DNA of 64,000 nucleotides from Strongylocentrotus droebachiensis (lineage: Eukaryota > Echinodermata > Echinoidea > Camarodonta > Strongylocentrotidae). The notes beneath the pieces are model-generated. The model ran no database searches, was not told where the DNA came from, and saw only the letters and a list, made by a program, of their open reading frames with translations. Made by a program: the position numbers and the translations under genes. The stretch spans positions 124,001-188,000 of the forward strand of contig JAVYIG010000415.1 in NCBI GenBank assembly GCA_035222895.1, written 5' to 3'. Below are positions 11,124 to 23,600 of the stretch, piece by piece (the stretch's first letter is position 1; each line of letters starts with the position of its first letter).

Positions 11124-11204
11124 TTTAACAAAAGGCACTATAGTGCATCGTTTTGGTTTCGAACCCGGGTCGCCGGATTACGAGACCACTGCTCTACTGA
11201 CTTA
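11124..11204 (-). repeat. tRNA-Thr-like SINE head fragment
   Basis: Nearly identical to the head of the 7440-7638 SINE (minus strand, same CTCGTAATC arm and B box). It is broken directly against the start of the G-rich minisatellite. Confidence 0.7.
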
Positions 11205-12305
11205 GGGTAGGGTGGTGGTAGAGGTAGGATGGTAGAGGTAGAGGTTGGATTGTAGAGGTAGGGTGGTGGTAAAGGTACGGTGGTAGGACGGTGGAGGTAG
11301 GGTGGTGGTAGAGGAAGGGATGCGGTAGAGGAAGGGTGGTGGTAGAGGTAGGGTGGTGGTAAGCATAGGGTGGAGGTAGGGTTGTGGTAGAGGTAGGGTG
11401 GTGGTAGAGGAAGAATGGTAGAGGTCGAGGTTTGATTGTAGGGGTAGGGTGAAGGTAGGTGGAGGTAGGGTGGTAGTAGAGGTAGGATAGTGGTAGGGTG
11501 GAGGTAGGGTGGTTGTAGAGGTTGGATGGTAGAGGCAGAGGTTGGATTGTAGAGGTAAGGTGGTGGTAGGGGTAGGGTAGAGGTAAGGTAGAGGTAGGGT
11601 GGTGGTAGGGTGGTGGTAAAGGTAGGATGGTAGAGTTAGAGGTTGGCCTTGTAGAGGTAGGGTGGTGGTAGAGTTAGGGTGGCGGTAGAGGTGGGGATGT
11701 GGTAGAAGAAGGATGGGAGATGTTAGATTGTAGAGGTAGGGTGGTGGTATAGAGTTAGGGTGGCGGTAGAGGTAAGGATGTGGTAGAGGAAGAGTGGTGG
11801 TAGAGGTAGGGTGGTGGTAGGGGTAGGGTGGTAGAGGTAGGGTGGAGGTAGGGTGGTGGTAGACATAGAATGGTAGAGGTCGATATTTGATTGTAGGGGT
11901 AAGGTGGAGGTAGGGTGGAGGTAGGATGGCGGTAGAGGTAGGGTGATGGTAGAGGTAGGGTGGTGATAGAGGTTGGGTGGTTGTAGAGGCAGGGTGGTGG
12001 TAGAGGTAGGGTGGTAGTAGAGGCAGGGTGGTGGTAGAGATAGGGTGGTGGTAGAGGTAGGGTGGCGGTATAGAGGTAGGGTGGTGGTAGAGGTAGGGTG
12101 GCGGTAGAGGTAGGGTGGTGGTGGAGGTAGGGTGGTGGTAGAGATAGGGTGGTAGTAGAGTTAGGGTGGCGGTTGAGGTAGGGTGATGGTAGAGGTAGGG
12201 TGGTGGTATAGGTAGGGTGGCGGCAGAGGTAGGGTGGTGGTAGAGGTAAGGTGGTGGTAGAGGTAGGGTGGTGGTAGAGATAGGGTGGCGGTAGAGGTAG
12301 GATGG
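11205..12305. repeat. G-rich 17-bp minisatellite, about 1.1 kb
   Basis: Tandem variants of GGTAGGGTGGTGGTAGA fill the block. Because 17 is not a multiple of 3, the complementary strand stays open in long runs and reads as a 17-residue Pro/Leu/Tyr/Thr repeat, which is an artefact of composition. The + strand has dense G runs and could form quadruplexes. Confidence 0.9.
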
Positions 12306-12750
12306 TAAAATGTACTTTATTCAAGATTCAAGTCTTTATTCGAGATACGCCTGTCAACATCTCTCACGAAATCCATATATTATCTCTTTGGTTCTCTCTC
12401 ACCTCTCTCCTAATTCTCTCTTCAGTTGTCCCTTCCTCCCTCCTTCGAATTCCCTCTCGTCATCTCCTTCCCATCTTCATGCTCTCGAACCTTCACTTTT
12501 GGTCTTTTATTCTTCATCTACATAATTATCATTCATTATATTGTCTCAGTATTTTCTTAAACCTTCTCTCTTTTAATTTAATACTCGTGGTCAGTTTTTT
12601 TTTGTCCTTCTTCTACTTGTTTTTATTTTTCTCCTTCTTTTCGCGGGTCTTTCCTCTTATTGGTGGCCATTTTCTTCTTTCTTTCTTTGTTTCTCAGTAT
12701 GATTTCATGTATATTTATGAATGGAAAATGTGATATATAGTAGCCTCCGA
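12306..12750. other. Pyrimidine-rich intergenic stretch
   Basis: It starts with 'ttcaagattcaagtctttatt', a terminus also seen at 59102. C/T-rich DNA follows that is open in frame by composition. No gene features were found. Confidence 0.5.
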
Positions 12751-12813
12751 TCCCGCGCGCGTCTTATTTTTTCGTACTCGCCATGGTACGAAAAAATAAG
12801 ACGCATCCCGCGC
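12750..12813. mobile_element. 46-bp perfect foldback insert with 9-bp target duplication
   Basis: Direct repeats ATCCCGCGC (12750-12758 and 12805-12813) flank an insert at 12759-12804. The insert is two perfect 19-bp inverted arms (GCGTCTTATTTTTTCGTAC) around an 8-bp loop. Confidence 0.7.
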
Positions 12814-13019
12814 ACTTAGCCTACGGAGGACAATTGAGGTCAACGCACTTTGTATTTACGTAATATTTTGTTTCGGCGTTTAAACACATTTGGAGGCCTA
12901 GCTGGCCAAATCACATGACCATGATGACTATGAATCATATCACCTAGAAAGTACAAGCAGTATCTTCATGTGTTAGTTATGCACATCGAGAGGTGGTGTT
13001 AAACTGACAGGTAAATGGT

Positions 13020-13510
13020 AAGATTTCTTCTGTATTTTGTTGCTTCATAATCATAAACATCTTCTAACTAAGCGAAAAGTTGAAAACCCTTCAGTTCAGT
13101 CCGACAAGTTCGATTCTGCGTAGGACTAGGAGTAGATCTAGTCTAGATCTACATCAAGTTATCAAGATTTCTAAAGTTCTATCTAATTTGTTCTCATAAG
13201 ACATAGATCTAGTCTAGACTCTAGTTCTAGATCTAGATCTAGACTACTAGAGGTTTAGTCTATCTTGTCACTTCACTTGAAATTATGATTGATTTATTTT
13301 AACTTACATGTAGGTCTACACAGGTCTGTTTTGTGTTAACAAAATTGTGGGTAGATTCTAGAGCCTTAGATCTAGAGGTCTAGAATCTAGACTACAGAGC
13401 GGACAAAACACACTTTTTTCCCCTGTGATTCATAAGATTACGAAGTAGGCCTAGATTAAGAATAAGAGCCCAGGCACTTGTCAGAAGGCCTAGATTCTAG
13501 ATCTACTGGG
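13020..13510. repeat. 'tctagatctag' rich region
   Basis: Many scattered AGATCTAG/TCTAGA motifs in AT-rich DNA. No gene features were seen. Confidence 0.45.
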
Positions 13511-13516
13511 GCCCGT

Positions 13517-13931
13517 GGGGGCGCTGGTCCGAGAAAATGTTCGTCCGCATAAACGAGGATAAACACGGACCAATCGCATCCCCAAGAATAAGGATCGTCC
13601 GCATTCGGCGCTCTGCGGGTGTATAATTAGAGTAGGGTTACTGATCTGCGCGCTGGCAATGCAAAAAATGGATTCTGCGTAATAAAATATCCACAGTTCA
13701 CCATCTACTTTTACGAGTTGTCCGTCATGATCATCCCGAGGATTTATCTAAATAGATCTAGCATGAAAGTCTCTGTACTAGTGCGTAAGTGATAAATGCA
13801 TCATGGAGATCATCGCGGAATCCGTTTTACGCATCACAAACTCGCGGATCAGACATAAGGACGCGATTTGTCCACGTTAACGAAGATATCCTTGTTTATG
13901 CGGACGATCCTTATTCTCGGACCAGCGCCCC
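13517..13931. mobile_element. 415-bp inverted-repeat DNA element
   Basis: The left end GGGGCGCTGGTCCGAGAA is mirrored by TTCTCGGACCAGCGCCCC at the right. The arms continue imperfectly with 'tcgtccgcataaac' and 'gtttatgcggacga'. Non-coding. Confidence 0.75.
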
Positions 13932-14342
13932 TACAGATGACTGAATCAAAGTTCTTTCAGTATTCATACATTGTAATTGTATATTGTAAGAATTGAGTTG
14001 AGTTTATTGAGTTGAGTTTATTGAGTTGAGTTTATTGATTTCACATTTCACATGCAGAAATAATACAGATAACAAAATATACATAAAATACATATTGTTT
14101 CATAATTTTAAAAAATGATTATATTAATTGACAAGGTAATCATCACATTTGTTTGACAACTAATATCATTTAAAGGAAACCCAGACAAAAGTACAAACTG
14201 TGAAATGTGCAGGAACCTATAGAAAAGCAGAGCTTGTAAAGAATAGGTTCCTGTGAGACTTGAAAAATAACAGGGACAGAAAATGTTTACTGTAGCGAGA
14301 GGTACACAATTAAAATTAAGACGGCAGTAATTTGACAAATAA

Positions 14343-14646
14343 TTGTTTGCGAGTTCAATACAAGAAGAGCCAAGAGATGACACGGAATTGGTGAAAAGCA
14401 CCTCTAACTTTGTCGCCTTGAAACTTGATCATGATAGTTACCATGGAAACCATACCAGAAGAACCTTCGACCTGCGGCCCAGATCCAGGTCTAGAGTCGT
14501 CTCCGTGGAACCGGTTATTTTCCTGATCATAGCGGTCCAGGGGGTGCTGGTGAACCTACGCACCCAGTATGTTGAGGAGCGTCTGGCAGCCGATTATAAC
14601 TACACTCTTCCAGAGGCGGGTAACTGCTCTGCTGCTAACAAGTCGG
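14343..14646 (+). CDS. SLC46-like exon 1 (start unresolved)
   Basis: Open from just after TAA at 14340-14342 to the donor 'TCGG|gtatgc'. It encodes a basic segment (LRPRSRSR), the first membrane helix SVEPVIFLIIAVQGVLV and the TQYVEERL motif. There is no in-frame ATG. A splice acceptor inside 14343-14500 (for example 'ataccag|AAG') would join an upstream start exon. An out-of-frame 'ACCATGG' at about 14442 opens only 32 codons. Confidence 0.75.
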
Positions 14647-17600
14647 GTATGCCGTATGAAATGATATAAGGTTATTCAATTAAGTTTACTCATTTCCATA
14701 AAAAAAAATCACATTACAAGAACACATACATTTGCAAATAAAACTGTAAATAACATGCAAAAATTGTCACTAGAATTTACATAATTACATTAAGATGTTA
14801 AACAATGATGGAAAAAGGGAAGTTATAAATACCCAAATAAATGAGTTTGTTGAGATATCTCCCCAAAAAAGTCATTAAACAAAATGTGATGAACATAATA
14901 AAGATTTTTAAATTACATACCAGGTAAACTTATTTTGCCAAAAAAAAAACTTGTATAACAACAGAAAAAGAAAAAAAAAACATACAAGCCCTACAAATAC
15001 AATCATACACACACATATAAAGTGGAAAAATATTCTACACAAAATCACATGTGATTAGATGCTGCTTTATTACTCTGAGCAGGGAAGGCGAAGGTGGGGG
15101 ACTAGAAGGGGGTAGGGAGGAGCAGGGAAAAAATAGACGGGGGCTCGGGGTGAATTAGCCCCCAAAATGCCCAAAAGAGCCCCCAAAAGTAATACAAGAG
15201 CCCCCAAATTTTGCATAGAGCTCAATGCAGAACAAATTAAAGAGTGTAATTTTCATGCAAGCAAGCTTGAAAAGTAGCCCCCCAAATTTTTTAAGTAATT
15301 TTTTCCCTGGGGAGGAGGCCAGGAGGGGTATAGTCCACTGCCTGGACTGTTCTCTACATGATCCGTGCGCGCTCACATATTACTAGTACACCATAATATG
15401 CACGTACGGAAACAGAGCCTGAGAACAGTCCAGTACACCTTGGCAAGTTCCCCCTAAATTCAGGGGGAACTTTTATTCCTCCCACTTCACCTTGGTCAGA
15501 CCTTGCTTAGTTGTGATTGGTTCCCACTCATGCCCATCAAAAGATTCGGTCATTGCGCAATCTTACAACGATCGTAAACCTACAGGCAATTTGCAATGTC
15601 AGTTCCTTGACCCTTTAACCCTAAATCTAAATCTAAACCACCAGTGTGAATTCCGGGCAATGAAAACAACTACAAAGCAGTATAAATTGCTAACAATTTC
15701 GTTGTTCCGTCATTCAATCACACACACACACACACTCTGAACACATGATGTAAACACAAAGTAGTGCATGTAATCATTTCACCAAGATATTTTTATTCCA
15801 ATTTACAGACTTCAACTTCATATGCTATAAGGAACTACACTAGTAACAGATGACATGTTTCAAACTAGAAAGCATTTAATCAATTGTCTTGTCAGTGATT
15901 TTTACAGACAAACTGTTATTTTTTACTGAAATCCTTGCATCTGATTAGCTGAGAGCGAATTTGTCAGTCAAAATTACTGACAAGGCACTTGAAGAAACAC
16001 CCCCATTTTGAAGTCTATTATGTCCCCAATCACTTCAAGATAAACAGAAATATATAAACATGGAATTCAGGACTCTCATTGTTGTCGCAAATGGGTTAAA
16101 CACTGAATAGCCTACAATGAATTCCTTACCCTTTGCAGAATAGTATCTCACACTGTAGTGCATGATTTAAGATATATGTAATTTGCCATCAAGGACTATG
16201 GGCAAGAACAGTGCTAAGCATTAGTGTACTTGCATAAAAAGTACAACAATGTATGTGGAATACTGATTATCTTTTGAAGACAAAAAATTGGCAACGAGAA
16301 TAATAGTTAAAGCATGTTATCATCTGCAAAACATGTTAATAACATCAAAGTAAACTGTTATAACCTGTAAATGAGGTAAGCTTATATATATAGCTTAAAT
16401 TAACAATCATTGGGTGTACTTCAAATTCAAAGGAGAATCTAGCTACTTCCTTCTTTGTATGGCTTTCATACAAAGTGACACAAAAATTGAGATTTGGAGA
16501 AAAGTCATTCCAATGATTATAACATGTCTATCATGATATCACATTTTGAAAGCAAAGTATTTGTAGGTATGCATCTTTGAAGCAATAGTACTGGCTGTTT
16601 ACCTATAAGGAATGAGTAATAAAATAAGCAAAACAAATCAATCATCAAAGAAAAAATAAGGCCAGTTCTATCGAAAACATGAGCTAGTATGAATAGCAAA
16701 AAAGAAAATCAATATATAATATGAATACATTTATAAAGCAGGTAATGTCAAAATATACATCCACAGTGTTTGAAAAATCAACATAATTATGCTAATCGAT
16801 CTGAAATATGATTAACATACAACGCAAATATTTATTAAAAAAAGGAATTTGTGGGTAATATAAAACAAAAGCTCGTTTTGAGGGAAGTTCTAAATTAGCT
16901 CTTTCAAATGCCGTTCTAATTTAACCTTTTCATATTTGGGCCTGCGAATGGAACATAGTACCTTTAATAAACAACTGTCATATTTAAGTGCATATATAAC
17001 AGCTAGCAGTCAACTTATGACCTGAGATATTAAGGGAGAAAGAAAATAGTTTCCATTTTCTCCTAATGAAACAACTTTAGGGCCTACCTATAGTATTCCC
17101 TATATTTGCATATATATATATATTTATCATCATTCTGATTTTCCTCAAACTTTAAAAAAATCTGTTTGTCCATTATTTTGTCTGCTTTTATAAATACCAA
17201 GAAATTCTTGGACTGGACTTGGCCTTTATATATGATTCTGCAGTCTAACCAAGGAGTTACTGGCACTCCTTGGTCTAACACCAAATGTCAGATGAATGCA
17301 TGGATTACAAAAATAAAACATTATTGCCAGGGAGTCAATCAAACCAACAAAATTCATAAACCCCACCTGAACTTGTTTTCCTCGTTGTGGCATTGGATCA
17401 ATTGAAGATTCATTTTCAATCAATGGCTGGAAGTTGATCCTCGTCTTGGACTTGGGTGTTCCAGAAACATGTAGCCTCTTAGTAACATTCTGTAAGGATA
17501 CCAAAATACACATTCAGTATGAATATTGCTTGTTAAAAAATACAAAAACATAGATCTAGGTGATGGTGCTGATTTGCAAAAAAAAATCATACATTCAGGA

Positions 17601-20600
17601 ATACAATATTTGTATCATTATAATGATATTATAATGCATTATTGTGATATTTGTTCTCGCCTATAGGCGAGAACAAATATCACAATAATGCAAGTAAGAG
17701 TCTTCAAACATAACTAATTTCAAAGATTTTCATTTCACTGTAGCCTATTGAATTAAGTAGCAGAAAAAAGGGATTTTTTTTTTTAAGGGGGAAGAAAGCT
17801 ATAGAAAGGGAACAGTAAAGAACAAAAACAAATCAAAGATTGTCACCGTGAGACGCAAGATCGAGTAGGCCTACATTCATGACATTGCACCTTTTTTTTA
17901 CAGTTCGACCAAGCGATGAAGGATTTTGGTCCGACAAGAAAGGTACACCTAGATCTAGAGATGAAATTTAAATGTGTTTGTTTGATTATTTACCTTTGTT
18001 GGTGGTGTGCCGGCCAGGTGAAAAACAAGCTTCTCTTTTATTCTCCGAATTTGACCCTTTTTTGCTTTTGGGTGTCGTTGCTTTCCTTTTTGGAGTAGAA
18101 GGGCTAGAAGAGCTAGAAGAGGCAATTACGGTGTGGTTTTGAAGTGTCCGTTCGTAGATTAGTTCGACTTGTTGACTTCTCATGGAGTGTACATTTATAA
18201 CTTTCTTCACACATTTGTCGCATACATGCTGCGATTTGTTTGTAGAAAAGTCACCAAATATGTCTTTAAAACTCTTCTGCAAGCCACTCCTTGAAGTTTT
18301 CGTAGAATTTATATCAATGTAGTGTTTGCAGGTAACTAGGGCAGTATCACAAATCATACACCACCTAACAGGTCTCATTGCTAATTACTTTAGTCCTTCT
18401 TTCACATGATTTCAGTGCTATTTAATTCAGATTTCTTTCTAATTTATGTTTCCATTTGTTGCAATAAGCTATATTTCTCGTATTTATACTGATTTATTTT
18501 ACAAATTCAATATATCATGTTATGCTATGTTCTATGTTATATAAATTACATTATGTGTTATTAATTTTGTTTGTAAACTTTTGTAATTCGGCTAAACGCC
18601 GCGATGAAAGTTTTATTTGAAATGAACCATTTTGAATGAATTATTGGCAAACTCAGTTTCAATTGCTAGTCAACTTTTATCCAATACGATGTATGCATGC
18701 TTAATATATTGGGACAATAGTGCATGTGCTGCACGCAAATAACAAATACTGTAGCATTGCACATAACTTTCACATTCACCAACATACACCCAGCTCCCAG
18801 GGCTCACAGGCACGCATACACAGGCCGATCACCTGAGCAAGGCCAACTGATCGGAACGAAACATGCATCATTCATGAGAGGATCCTTATTTGGGAAGCGG
18901 GGTCATGGGGTTACTGCTCATTAAATTCGGACCTCGCTGCCGAGATTAGCTGGTCGTTTTTTTTCGGGGAAGGTAAATTGGTGGGGAGTACGCATTTCAT
19001 ACACGCGCGCGCATAATTTGGGAAAGGGCGAAAGATTGAAACGACCATCAGCTGGTCTAGGAGGGGTAGGGCAAGGGGTAGGGGAGGAGAGGAGAGGAGG
19101 AGGAAAGAAAAGGGATGGAAGGAGTGTGTTCACAATAATCAAGTTTGTAAATATCTCTGGACCGCATGACCCCAAAATATCCACAGATCTTAGACACGAT
19201 GGATACTTCCCACCTGTGCATTTTAGAATAGTCACTGCCAAAGTGATGGAGGTGCTTCATGAGTACCTTTTGTTTGCCTCTTGAGAAGAATACTTCCACC
19301 TGTGTATCAGATAAATGTACTGTTATAAATGAATACTGATTACATAACTTTCATGAGCACGATAGAAGTATTCGTCTCAATGGTTTTACAATTTGGGTCC
19401 AAATGACCTTTATGTGCACATGCGCAAATCCTAATTACGAACTCGCTTTAATATTACACATCCATGTAAACATGTATGTCCTAAGAAGCTCCAGAGTTAG
19501 AGGTCATCTAAAGTAATTGTAGCTACAAAGTTATGCATAAAATCAAATACATTTTTAAATGAGGAAATTACAGAGAAGAAAAAAATTAACCACTCCTTTA
19601 TTATCCTTTATTAACCAAGTGCCTACATTGCCTACAGTGCCTTAGAAGAGAATTTGATAATCTACAAGTTGATTTTACCTGAACAGTGATCAAATTTCTA
19701 CATTCTATTTAACTTCCTTTGCAGCTGATGCTACGGGAAGACAGATAGAATCAGAGACGTCATTATGGGTCATGTACATGAAATCAACATCCGTTTTCAT
19801 CCCTATCTTCACCGGAACAATTCTCATCGCTGCGTCTGACATCGTTGGCCGGAAGCCCATCCTGATCATCAACGCCCTTGGTCATCTTCTTGCCTCAACT
19901 GTCTTCCTTCTCCTCGCCTGGCTCCACCTTCCGCTCATCGTTGCCGTGGCAGCAGAATGCATCCTGGGACTTAGCGGCGATTCCATCGTCACCGTCAGCG
20001 TCTCATTCGCGTACATCGCCGACGCGAGCACGGGCAAGTCGCGCGTCACCAAGTACACGATCCTCTCGTTCATGATATACATTGGATTCGGTGGAAGTCA
20101 AATCATCGTGGACCTCATCTTGCAAAACACAGAGAGTTACATTCTCGCGTTTGGCTGTGCATGGATATTCGCCTTTCTCAACTTCCTGTACATCCTAATC
20201 CCGGGGCTTTTACTAGAGACCGTTGCAAAACAGACATCCTTCAAGCTGGTCAGGACGGTCAAGAAACTCCTGAGGAGCTTTGTCCAGCTTGTATCAGTGA
20301 CCAAGGACAGGAGGAGGTCAAGGTTGGCCCTTCTTCTGACCATGTTCATGATCTTTAATTTAATCACTGAGGCCGTCTATGCAGTCATTACCATTTATGG
20401 CCTTGGTCAGCCGTTCTGTTGGTCACCTACCATGGTTGGGATCTACAATGTCATAGTGAATGCATTTCCAGCTTTTGGTATGTACTAGTTAGGTGTAACA
20501 TGGAAAACGTTTCATTGCTTTTGGTATGATAAAATATAAATTCTTCTCTAATCAAATTTGAAAGGATGAATAAAATAATTTTGAGTAAAAAATATAATAC

Positions 20601-23600
20601 CAGAGTCAAGATCAAATATATATATACAGGAATCAAGCTCTTGGTATTTATCCGTAACAAACCGTCTCATGTGGTGTGAATGAGAGTGTTTTGGCTTTTC
20701 AGCAAGTATTTGTCATTCATTTAGACTTTCGTGGTACAGACAATCTAATTACTGCTTGATAAACAATTTAAGAATCAATCAAAGCTAATGCTGTTTGCAA
20801 TGCAGTTCCATTCTATCATTGATTGCCTCTAAAAGGGATGTGCACTTTCATTTGATTATAACTCAAAATTTACAACTGGTGTCCTTCTAAAGTTTGCACA
20901 TTTTAAAGTTGATGTTTGTGAATGTTCTTTAAGTAACTTCTTGAACACTTCTCCAAATATTTTGTAAGTACCTCTATATCTTAAGCAAACCACCAAGCAG
21001 ACTTCAAACAAACTAAATACCAAGTTACCAACCAATACTTTTTGTGGTAATGTCTATTTTTTCTGGGTCTGATCTGTTGTCTCGGTATCGGTCTCCTTGG
21101 TGTTATTTTGCTAGTAACATGCCTTTTTTGTCTCTGTTTATTCTAGTCGCCATGGTGATGATCAAGCCCCTACTCTACTGTTTGTCCGGCTACCTTATCA
21201 TGCAGGTCGGGTTCCTCTCGGGTGTGGCCATACTCGTTGTTTCTGCCATTGCCAAGACAACCAATGTGCTGGTCTATGTAGGTAAGTTTCGGCTGTGCAG
21301 CACATTCTGCAGCAGGTGACAGAACCATTGCTCTATCAACAGTATCCTATACTAACAGGGGGGTGTTTCACAAAGGCTAAGATCAACTTTAAGTTGGACT
21401 TAACTATGGCAGGCCGTTCATGCCACCAGCTCCTCTCACTATTATTCTCTCAATTATGATCTTTAGATAATATTTTTTCCTTCAATAATAAATTATCAAA
21501 AACCGTAAATCCTGTAGATTTGTGACCACGATTTATACGTCCCTTGAGAGACCAATGCCAGTAAATGGTGAGAGCAAACAGTGGCATGGACAGCCTGCCA
21601 TTGTTAAGTCCAACTTAAAGTTGATCTTAGTTTTTGTGAAACACCCCTCTGTATTACTAATTTCAACTCTAGCTCAAACGCTATGCCTTACCCTAACCCT
21701 AATCTTAACCATAACCCTTTTACCTAACCTGAAACCAAATTGATAAAATAAACCCTGCATGAAATGTCACTGGAGCATATGTCAGAGCACTTGAATTTCT
21801 GAAACGATTTCTTAATTCCTCTATAACTAGTCCAGTTTGCAGGCCATACATGTATGTAAATAGGATGTGAATTCTGGCAAAACATGAAACGAATAACAAC
21901 ATCTAATATGGTTTTATGAGGAGAGGTTTTTACAGAAATACAAGATTAGTCGACCCTTGTTAGTTTGCTCTGCGAAAAAAGGTTGCGTTAGCACAATACA
22001 ATTTCTTTGTGAAATTTGATCGAACACTGATCCACAAACCAACCATATCTCAACTACCGGTACATCAATTCGTCAGCAATATTGTAACCTGAATGAATCA
22101 ACATGAATTTTGTGTGGTTGTCAGAAAATTCATTTTAGACATCAATCTACATTTTCCACTCTCCACCCAGGCGAAATAAATGGGTACCTAGAGGAACGAT
22201 TTCTTTAACGCTTTAGCGCCTTATCTTGGCAGCTCCACCTTATCTTGGCAGCTCAGCTACAGAAAGGGTAGTAATATGATACTTTGCAGTAGAATAATTT
22301 GTGTAATGACTGCGCTATCTAAATGGGCATATCGAGGGTTCAGTGACACAAAGACCTAACTCCATATGTTGTCAAAATGAGTATTTGATATCAAAATGTT
22401 CAGAAGAAATGTGGGCTTTCCAGGAACCACAAAGACTTAACTCCACCCAACACCCCATTGAAGTCAATGGCTAGTGAAACATAGACTAAACTCTTTAAGG
22501 CTGAATCAGGGATACATAAACCACTTTTACTCAAAATGGAGTTACGTCTTTGTGTCACTGACCCCTCAATATTATCATTTTTATTAATAAAGATAAAATA
22601 ATCGATGACTTCTTCCTCCATGGTTACAGGTATGTTCTAAATAAAATAAATTGTAAAAGACAAACTCCGTATTTTACTTTCAGCTGTAGCTGCTGGCTCT
22701 CTGCGGACTATTCCTGATGCTATCGTAGAGTTCTTCCTTTCTAATATGGTATCTAGTCACGAGCGAGGTAAGAATCTTACCCTTTTCTGGCTTGCCTCTT
22801 TAAAGTAGAAGTAGAAGATGAGTAGAAACAGTTCAGTGAAAGTTTGAGGGAAATCCTATTAAAAGTAAGAAAGTTATTAATTTTTTTAGTTGCTTTGAAG
22901 CAATTAATAAAAATGAGCAACTCTGTGACATATCGGGTTAGGTCCTTACCAATCTGGGCCCTGTTTCACAAAACTTGTCATCAGTGCCAAATTACATTTT
23001 TTGTTATAAGCTACTGAAATCCTTGCTTCTGATTGGTTATCAGCAGATTTGTCACTGATTTTTGTCATTTGTCATTGAAAAAAGGCTTTGTGGAATGGCT
23101 CCCAGCCCTGGACTATAAATTCAGACTTTTCTATTTTTGCCTGAAAGAAAATTTCCAATCATGCATGCACCCTAAAAATAATGGTTGCAAATATACATGT
23201 ACCGGTATGTAAAAAAACTGTCAAACTGTTTACCAATTCAAAACTTGTCTTAAGACACATTTATTCAAAATTTCTTTTGACGATCACTCTGTTTACATTG
23301 ATGTGTATATCATATGTATTGTAATTTGAAGGTTTATTTGCACTTTTTTTGTTTTGTTTAATATGTAATTGTTTATTAGTCTATTTTGTTTTTTATAACG
23401 CTTAGAGACTTCGTTGGTAAGCGCTTTATAAGCAACGTTTTTTATCATTATTTATTATTATTCTCTGTTGACCCAAGTATGACGAGTAGAAGTGTGGCAA
23501 ATATTGATGAGTTCATTCATTATTTTGATGTTGTTATTGTCTTTGATAATGACAGGAGCTGCCTTTGCCCTGCTGTCTATCGCAGCATCTATTGGTAAAG

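Noticed and set aside
11755..12324. Long minus-strand Pro/Leu/Tyr/Thr-rich frame resembling a mucin or extensin
   Set aside because: It is the complement of the 17-bp G-rich minisatellite. The unit length makes every frame repetitive and open, and there is no signal peptide or splice context.
12302..12733. 143-codon hydrophobic frame on the + strand
   Set aside because: Starts at the edge of the minisatellite and runs through T/C-rich DNA. The hydrophobicity follows from pyrimidine codons.
21684..21735. Interstitial telomere-like 'ccctaaccctaa'
   Set aside because: Only two or three degenerate units, with similar weak stretches at 15610 and 32645. Better explained as common intronic low complexity.
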